Part shown: positions 14,281-18,679 of the stretch, piece after piece
Layout: each line of letters begins with the position of its first letter
How positions within the stretch are numbered: position 1 is the stretch's first letter
Source: an uncultured Clostridia bacterium
GTDB lineage: Bacteria > Bacillota > Clostridia > Oscillospirales > Ruminococcaceae
Reading direction: 5' to 3'
DNA length: 18,679 nucleotides
NCBI GenBank assembly: GCA_947175655.1
Contig: CAMWNQ010000014.1
Span: 1-18,679 of the forward strand
Notes under the pieces: model-generated
Database searches by the model: none
Seen by the model: only the letters and a program-made list of their open reading frames with translations
Told to the model about the DNA's origin: nothing
Translations under genes and position numbers: made by a program

Positions 14281-15960
14281 GTGTACAAAGTAAGCGATGA
14301 ATACAGAGAACAAATCAACAAAACCAGATTACATAAGATTAAAGGAACAATAAAGCCATATTCTCTTAACTATGAACTGGATATAACTGAAAATCTTTGT
14401 GGCGAGATTTCAAAATATAATCAGTGTATGGACAATTCAGAAACGTTCGGAATAGGTGCAGTATATCAAGGAGAGCTAAATTTTTCGTTAAAAACTCCCC
14501 TTGGATTTTCAGCTGATATTTATGATGCAGAAGTTAATCTAAAGTTTGGACTTCAACTTGAAAGTAGCGAAACTGAATGGATTCCGCTAGGCGTTTACTA
14601 TATCAGAGAAGTTGAAAAATCTGGACAGATTTTGCAGATAAAGGCACTTGACAGAATGTCTGAACTGGATATTCCCACAGAAATAATTGAAGGTCAGGCA
14701 TATACTTTTGAACAGTCAATGCAAGAAATTACATTTAAAACAGGTGTTGAGTTTGCACAGACATTTGATGAAATCATTGAACTTTCAGGAATACAGCTGT
14801 GGCAGAATTATGGCTTCAAATCATCAGGAACATACAGAGATATTTTAAGGGAAATGGCTCAGTTATACAGTGGATTTGCATATATCAACAGAGCCGGCAA
14901 AATAGAATTTAAACGTTTTGACAACACAACTCCGGTTGCAGAAATTCCGGCAAACAGAAGATTTAGCCTTAAAATGTCGGATTTTCTTTTCAGGGTGGGC
15001 AAAATTCAGTACAAAACAACTCAAGGGTATACTGTAATTAAAACAATTACTGGAAACGGTGCAACCGTATATTTTGAAAATAATGGTCTGATTATGGACA
15101 GTAATCAGAGTCAGAGTGAACGATATGAAAACAGCTGGCTTGATTATGAGCTTGAAAAAATTGCAGATAACCTAAAAAATGTCAAATATACAGCCGGAAC
15201 TATCGAATATTCCGGAGACCCTGCTTTGGATATAGGCGATTATGTTCAGATTACCGGCGGTGATGCAGAAGATGAATTAATGCTGATTGGCTCGGATAAC
15301 TGGGTGTTCAGAGGAGTTCAGACACTTATTTCTCCTGACTGCGAAACAGCAGGTGGAACAAGTTCAGGATATTCAGGTTCATCTTCCGGAAGTTTTTCGG
15401 AAGCTTCAAGTCTTGAGTATCTGAAATGCGAATCAAATTCAGGGTTTGCGGATAACGATTTGACAGTCTGTAAAATTGATTTCAAAGTATTATCGTACAG
15501 CACATACGTTGAATTATCCGGACAGGTTCTGATAAACGCCGAAGAGCCAACAAAACTGTCCATCAGCTATTTAATCGACAATAATATTGAGGATTTTATG
15601 TCGAAAATTGATGTGAATGGAAGTATGCTGATAAATTTAAATCATATTTTCAATCCGGAAAACGGTGACCATAATATAAAAGTTGTTCTCAGCGGAAATG
15701 TTCAGATAGAAAAATCAGAATCATACCTAAAAGGACAGAATATCCGTCTTCTTGATATAAAGCCTACAGGTTCGGACGATTACATATATATGACTGAAAA
15801 TGACGGAATTACGTTGCTTTACTATATTGGCAAAGACAAAAGAATAAAAATTCCTGATGAAATTGACGGAAAACCGGTCAGAAAAATAGAGTCTATGTGT
15901 TTCACAAACAGTGATGTTACAGATGTAATTATTTCAGACAGTATTACAGAAATTTATTAG
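14281..15960 (+). CDS. Tal-like tail-tip protein ending in a leucine-rich repeat
   Basis: A 559-residue protein, likely the tail hub or tip (Tal-like), attached below the distal tail protein. Residues 1-350 show the hub pattern: beta strands with IPLGVYYIREV, ALDRMSELDI, then an all-beta part and ALDIGDYVQITGGD. A serine/glycine-rich linker follows (358-378), then a beta-sandwich-like domain (about 379-500), and a BspA-type leucine-rich start (508-559, with IPDEIDGKPVRKI) that ends in mid-repeat. No peptidase motif was seen. Start GTG 14281 follows AGGGAG at 7 nt. It would contact the cell envelope. Confidence 0.75.
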   Translation: MYKVSDEYREQINKTRLHKIKGTIKPYSLNYELDITENLCGEISKYNQCMDNSETFGIGAVYQGELNFSLKTPLGFSADIYDAEVNLKFGLQLESSETEWIPLGVYYIREVEKSGQILQIKALDRMSELDIPTEIIEGQAYTFEQSMQEITFKTGVEFAQTFDEIIELSGIQLWQNYGFKSSGTYRDILREMAQLYSGFAYINRAGKIEFKRFDNTTPVAEIPANRRFSLKMSDFLFRVGKIQYKTTQGYTVIKTITGNGATVYFENNGLIMDSNQSQSERYENSWLDYELEKIADNLKNVKYTAGTIEYSGDPALDIGDYVQITGGDAEDELMLIGSDNWVFRGVQTLISPDCETAGGTSSGYSGSSSGSFSEASSLEYLKCESNSGFADNDLTVCKIDFKVLSYSTYVELSGQVLINAEEPTKLSISYLIDNNIEDFMSKIDVNGSMLINLNHIFNPENGDHNIKVVLSGNVQIEKSESYLKGQNIRLLDIKPTGSDDYIYMTENDGITLLYYIGKDKRIKIPDEIDGKPVRKIESMCFTNSDVTDVIISDSITEIY

Positions 15961-15973
15961 AATGAGGTGTTTT

Positions 15974-16870
15974 ATGAAAGGCATAGGAACTAAAACAGAC
16001 CCTTTTATTGTAGAAAATTATGATGATTTCTGCAATATGAAAGGTGGAAATGATAAATATTATAAACTTGACACGGACATTGATTTTTCTTTGATTGATA
16101 CTAGAAAACCTGATGATTCGTCAGTCAATGTAAGTTTTAAGGAACTTGACGGAAACAATCACACAATTTCAAACTATTTCAGACGTGAAAGTGATAATGA
16201 GAATGTCAATTCGCTTTTCAAATCCGGCAGTGAATTTACATTGAGAAATCTTAATTTCAAAGGAATTTATCTTGTTGGCGGAAATACACAGCTTTGTGAT
16301 ACAGGTAATTCCGTTGCTGTATATTATGATAGTTGCCATATTGAAATAAAAATTGCTGATACCTATCCTACTTCAAATTCAAGACCGGTTTTCGGTATAG
16401 GAATTTTTAAGGACTGTGAAATTTTAGTTGAAGGCACTTCAAAATACACAAAAATGCTTGCTGAGTATGCATCACTCAAAGGAAGTTTCAATGGTTGTCT
16501 GGTAAAAGTAAACCTCCATTTTGAAAATCCTTCATCAACGTCCAGTGCTTATCCTTTATGCGGAACTGATTTTCTGTATTCAGGATTGGTTGGTAAAATA
16601 ACCAACTCAAAATCAGCCAATACAAATATTAAACTTGTAGATAAAAGGTGTATGTTCAGTTATATTGCTGTTGATATGGATGCCATAGGTTCTAATTTTA
16701 CAGCTGGTTCGTGGGAAGGCGTTAATTTCTATGATAAAGAAGTTATGGCAAATATAGTTGATAAAATGCCGTCAAACAGTCATCTTTTCGCACTTACTAC
16801 TGAACAGTGCAAGGATGCGGATTATCTTCAAAGCATTGGTTTTCCTTGCCTTTGGGGTGAAAGCGTATGA
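15974..16870 (+). CDS. GLUG-like beta-helix adhesin module
   Basis: About 298 residues with the GLUG/beta-helix adhesin opening, GTKTDPFIVENYDDF, followed by YYKLDTDIDF and LDGNNHTISNYF, repeating beta-strand turns, and the late LTTEQCKDADYLQSIGF end of such modules. They are known as surface adhesins; here it is probably a fibre or tip component. Start is ATG 15974, as GAGGTG (15964-15969) lies just upstream; ATG 15962 would overlap that site. It stops at TGA 16868-16870, which overlaps the next ATG. The usual closing strand of the module (N-P-D-x-N-N-G-Y-P) appears in the next frame, so the gene may be split. Confidence 0.68.
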   Translation: MKGIGTKTDPFIVENYDDFCNMKGGNDKYYKLDTDIDFSLIDTRKPDDSSVNVSFKELDGNNHTISNYFRRESDNENVNSLFKSGSEFTLRNLNFKGIYLVGGNTQLCDTGNSVAVYYDSCHIEIKIADTYPTSNSRPVFGIGIFKDCEILVEGTSKYTKMLAEYASLKGSFNGCLVKVNLHFENPSSTSSAYPLCGTDFLYSGLVGKITNSKSANTNIKLVDKRCMFSYIAVDMDAIGSNFTAGSWEGVNFYDKEVMANIVDKMPSNSHLFALTTEQCKDADYLQSIGFPCLWGESV

Positions 16871-17274
16871 GAGAAAACTTTATAATCAATCCGGACAAAA
16901 ATAACGGTTATCCGTCTTTTTCAGATGCAAATGATATTATTGATGTTGACTTTTTCAAAAATCCGTTAATGATGCAGTTATGTGGAGATTATCCAGTATA
17001 CAGGGGGAAGTCATATTTAGAATCAACTGAAATAAAAAATACTGATTTTCATATTTTTAATAATTATCCTGAACTGCATAGTGTTAGGTTTTCATTGATT
17101 TCTGGTGCATTCGCAAATGCCAAAAATCTTAAAAAAGTGACTGTTTCCCCTTCCGTGAAATTTATCGGTGAAACAGCTTTCAGAAATACTCAGATTAAAA
17201 ATATTACAGTTGATAAGGACTGCACATATTCAGAAACTTCTTTCCCTGATGATTGTGCAGTTGATTACTATTAA
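16867..17274 (+). CDS. Leucine-rich-repeat tail protein, perhaps the split end of the preceding gene
   Basis: A 135-residue protein whose start has INPDKNNGYPSF (7-18), which in known GLUG-type adhesins belongs at the end of the preceding module. Residues 70-117 form BspA-type leucine-rich repeats (GAFANAKNLKKVTV, then FIGETAFRNTQIKNI). It starts with ATGA overlap and has GGGGTG (16854-16859) 7 nt upstream, so it can be translated by re-initiation. It might be a true separate gene or the remainder of a broken one. In either case it likely forms part of the tail-tip receptor-binding structure. Confidence 0.65.
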   Translation: MRENFIINPDKNNGYPSFSDANDIIDVDFFKNPLMMQLCGDYPVYRGKSYLESTEIKNTDFHIFNNYPELHSVRFSLISGAFANAKNLKKVTVSPSVKFIGETAFRNTQIKNITVDKDCTYSETSFPDDCAVDYY

Positions 17275-17288
17275 AAGGAGCGTTTAAT

Positions 17289-17477
17289 ATGTACGAAATT
17301 ATTGATACCGAATTCGTAAGAGTTGCGAAAAATACGTCTATTGTACGTGTTGTGATTCTTTGTGACACGTCATCAGATATTCCCAAGCCGCTTTCACAAT
17401 GGAGCGTGGGAAGTATTTGCAGGGTTGCAAATGAAAATAAAACAGTAATTCTTAATAATGCAAGGGAGTGGGTTTGA
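17289..17477 (+). CDS. Small fibre-associated protein, unknown family
   Basis: A 62-residue protein with AAAGGAG 7-10 nt before ATG. It has two beta segments around IVRVVILCDTSSDIP and SVGSICRVANENKTVIL, ending in REWV. Similar short genes of this form (a D-T-S/A-x-D-I-P motif and a closing W) lie beside tail fibre genes of Clostridia phages, by my memory only. The last base of its stop is the first base of the next ATG. It may be a fibre chaperone or an attachment peptide; no function is known. Confidence 0.55.
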   Translation: MYEIIDTEFVRVAKNTSIVRVVILCDTSSDIPKPLSQWSVGSICRVANENKTVILNNAREWV

Positions 17478-18160
17478 TGGCTACAGATAATTTTGCGAGA
17501 TTTATGGCTTTACAGGCTCTTGACAATTCAAATTCAGATTCAGGAAGCTCTGATACTTTAAATAACGCCGGAAAAATCGTCACAGGAAAAGTATACACTG
17601 TTGATGGTACACAATATACTGCCAAAACTGGTGCGGAAATTTTCAATGATTATGAAAATAATAAAGCTATTGGTGAATATAGTCATGCAGGTGGATATAT
17701 GACAGCTGCTGAAAATAATTATGCCTATGCATATGGGTGTAAAGCACATGCTACAGGGTTATATTCCTACTCAATAGGTTGTTTGACAGTTGCTAGTGGA
17801 ATGAATTCCTATGCACTAGGAAATAATACACTTGCTAGTGGTAATTATTCCCACGCACAAGGAGAACTTACTAAAGCTATTGGCAGAACTTCTTACTCAG
17901 AGGGGTGCGGTACATCAGCAAAGGGCAATTATTCTCACGTTATGGGAAAATTTAATGTTGAAGATAATGAAAATAAATTTGCATTTATTATAGGTAATGG
18001 AACTAGTAGCTCCAAACGTTCCAACGCCCTTGCTATAGGCTGGGACGGATATATATATGTTGGTAATTCAAAAAGTCCTGTCAATGTGCTAGGTTTAATG
18101 AACCGCTTATCTGCTCTTGAAGCTAAAGTCTCAGAACTTGAAGGCGGTGCAAATGTATGA
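17477..18160 (+). CDS. YadA-like trimeric tail fibre
   Basis: A 227-residue fibre protein. Residues 67-164 are seven 14-residue YadA-head repeats (N-Y-S-H-x2-G-x4-A-x-G), a left-handed beta-roll made by three chains. After this comes the phage fibre C-terminal block with FIIGNGTSSSKRSNALAIG and W-D-G, then a short coiled-coil (LMNRLSALEAKVSELEGG). The N-terminus is a low-complexity serine/asparagine stretch. ATG 17477 is chosen, since AAGGGAG (17462-17468) sits 8 nt before it and it overlaps the previous stop (TGATG); GTG 17468 would overlap that site. This is the likely receptor-binding fibre. Confidence 0.8.
   Translation: MATDNFARFMALQALDNSNSDSGSSDTLNNAGKIVTGKVYTVDGTQYTAKTGAEIFNDYENNKAIGEYSHAGGYMTAAENNYAYAYGCKAHATGLYSYSIGCLTVASGMNSYALGNNTLASGNYSHAQGELTKAIGRTSYSEGCGTSAKGNYSHVMGKFNVEDNENKFAFIIGNGTSSSKRSNALAIGWDGYIYVGNSKSPVNVLGLMNRLSALEAKVSELEGGANV
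17675..17968 (+). repeat. Seven 42-bp in-frame repeats encoding YadA head turns
   Basis: Seven consecutive 14-codon units begin at 17675, e.g. EYSHAGGYMTAAEN, LYSYSIGCLTVASG, NYSHAQGELTKAIG. The Y/S-H or S-Y pair, G at position 7 and A-x-G at the end recur. DNA copies are diverged, so recombination between them is not obvious. Confidence 0.85.
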
Positions 18161-18597
18161 CAGAATTTGAAAAAATATGCTTTTCCTGCATCACGGGAGT
18201 TGTTGCTATGATTACAAGACAATATGCACTTATTTTTATACTTGTATGTGCCGGAATTGTTCTTGACTGCATTACTGGTCTTATAAAATCCAAAGTAACT
18301 GGCACGGCTATAACAAGTAAAAAGGGAATCCGTGGCTTCTGGAAAAAAACAGGATTTATTTTCTCATTTGCTTTCGGAATTTTTCTCGACTGCTTCATAC
18401 CGATATTGCTTAATATTATACATATTGATTTGCCGTTTGCAAGTCCTTTCGGGCTTATAATAGGCGTATACATAATTCTGAATGAAAGTATAAGCATAGC
18501 CGAAAACTTAATTAAAATTAATCCTGAATCAGTTCCGAAGTGGATAGTGTCACTTTTAAAAAATACTGCTGATAAAATTGACAGTGAGGAGAAATGA
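18157..18597 (+). CDS. Phage lysis holin, phi-LC3/holin 4 type
   Basis: A 146-residue membrane protein of the toxin secretion/phage lysis holin family (pfam05105-like). Hydrophobic segments lie at about 23-43 (with IVLDCITGLIKSK, a family signature), 66-88 and 97-110, and the charged loop has TSKKGIRGFWKK (53-64). It makes holes in the cytoplasmic membrane so that the endolysin reaches the wall. It overlaps the fibre gene (ATGA) and precedes the lysozyme gene by 2 nt, the usual lysis pair. Confidence 0.9.
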   Translation: MTEFEKICFSCITGVVAMITRQYALIFILVCAGIVLDCITGLIKSKVTGTAITSKKGIRGFWKKTGFIFSFAFGIFLDCFIPILLNIIHIDLPFASPFGLIIGVYIILNESISIAENLIKINPESVPKWIVSLLKNTADKIDSEEK

Positions 18598-18599
18598 TT

Positions 18600-18679
18600 A
18601 TGAAAAAACTGGGTATTGATGTTTCATCACATCAGAAAAATATTGACTGGAATAAGGTAAAAAATAATATTGAATTTGC
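18600..18679 (+). CDS. GH25 lysozyme endolysin (5' end, cut by the window)
   Basis: Only 26 codons are in the window. They read MKKLGIDVSSHQKNIDW then KVKNNIEF, the start of glycoside hydrolase family 25 muramidases (G-I-D-V-S-x-H/W-Q, I-D-W), including the first active-site aspartate at residue 6 by family knowledge. ATG 18600 is the start since GAGGAG (18586-18591) is 8 nt upstream; ATG 18594 is in frame but too close. It would cleave cell-wall glycan after the holin acts. Confidence 0.88.
   Translation, partial: MKKLGIDVSSHQKNIDWNKVKNNIEF

Noticed and set aside
18123..18497. 124-codon - strand frame opposite the holin
   Set aside because: Antisense of a strong holin match; its apparent hydrophobic pattern is only the reverse of membrane codons.
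1..18679. Stop-codon reassignment in the phage
   Set aside because: TAA, TAG (7158, 14267, 15958) and TGA all end genes at expected lengths and core genes read cleanly in the standard code.
1..18679. CRISPR array, tRNA genes, insertion sequence, diversity-generating retroelement
   Set aside because: No spaced direct-repeat array, no tRNA-like cloverleaf, no transposase or reverse transcriptase frame and no template/variable repeat pair were seen.

Overview
The window is the late structural region of a long-tailed (siphovirus-type) temperate or lytic phage of a low-GC Gram-positive host. It holds the block from the late-gene regulator through packaging, head, neck, tail tube, tape measure, tail tip and fibres to lysis, almost all on the + strand. 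The low GC, AGGAGG-type ribosome binding sites, gp20-type scaffold, phage lysis holin, GH25 lysin and BspA-type leucine-rich repeats point to a Clostridia host, possibly a Ruminococcus-like gut or rumen bacterium. The genus is inference only. TAA, TAG and TGA all end genes here, so no recoding is needed. Integration, repressor and replication genes are not in view.

Layout. 1-337: the tail end of an unknown gene, a long quasi-palindrome, and a small cysteine-rich frame with no start codon. 348-788: a DUF1492/ArpU-like late regulator. 789-1018: a candidate late promoter with two direct repeats in activator position, then a leader with two strong hairpins. 1019-2883: a small coiled-coil protein and the terminase pair. 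2889-6683: portal, minor capsid protein, scaffold and major capsid protein. 6684-8186: neck and tail-completion genes. 8191-9287: tail tube and the tail assembly chaperone, whose C-terminal extension is in the -1 frame. 9287-13093: tape measure with a 40-residue tandem repeat.

13094-13909 is a self-contained cassette (moron). One minus-strand gene for a double zinc-ribbon protein has its own promoter and is bounded by terminators, and it sits between the tape measure and the tail-tip genes. 13910-18160: tail-tip and adhesion genes, namely a small tail protein, a Tal-like protein ending in a leucine-rich repeat, a GLUG-like beta-helix protein that looks split from the next reading frame, a 62-residue protein and a YadA-like fibre. 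18157-18679: holin and the start of a GH25 lysozyme.

How it works together: the regulator probably switches on the promoter at 818-847. The resulting long transcript makes capsid, tail and lysis proteins in assembly order, with many genes translationally coupled through 1-20 nt overlaps. Terminator-like hairpins inside this operon, around the cassette, imply read-through, antitermination or a second promoter. The clearest points for follow-up are the split chaperone frameshift, the structured late leader, the zinc-ribbon cassette, the broken adhesin pair and the start-less cysteine-rich frame.
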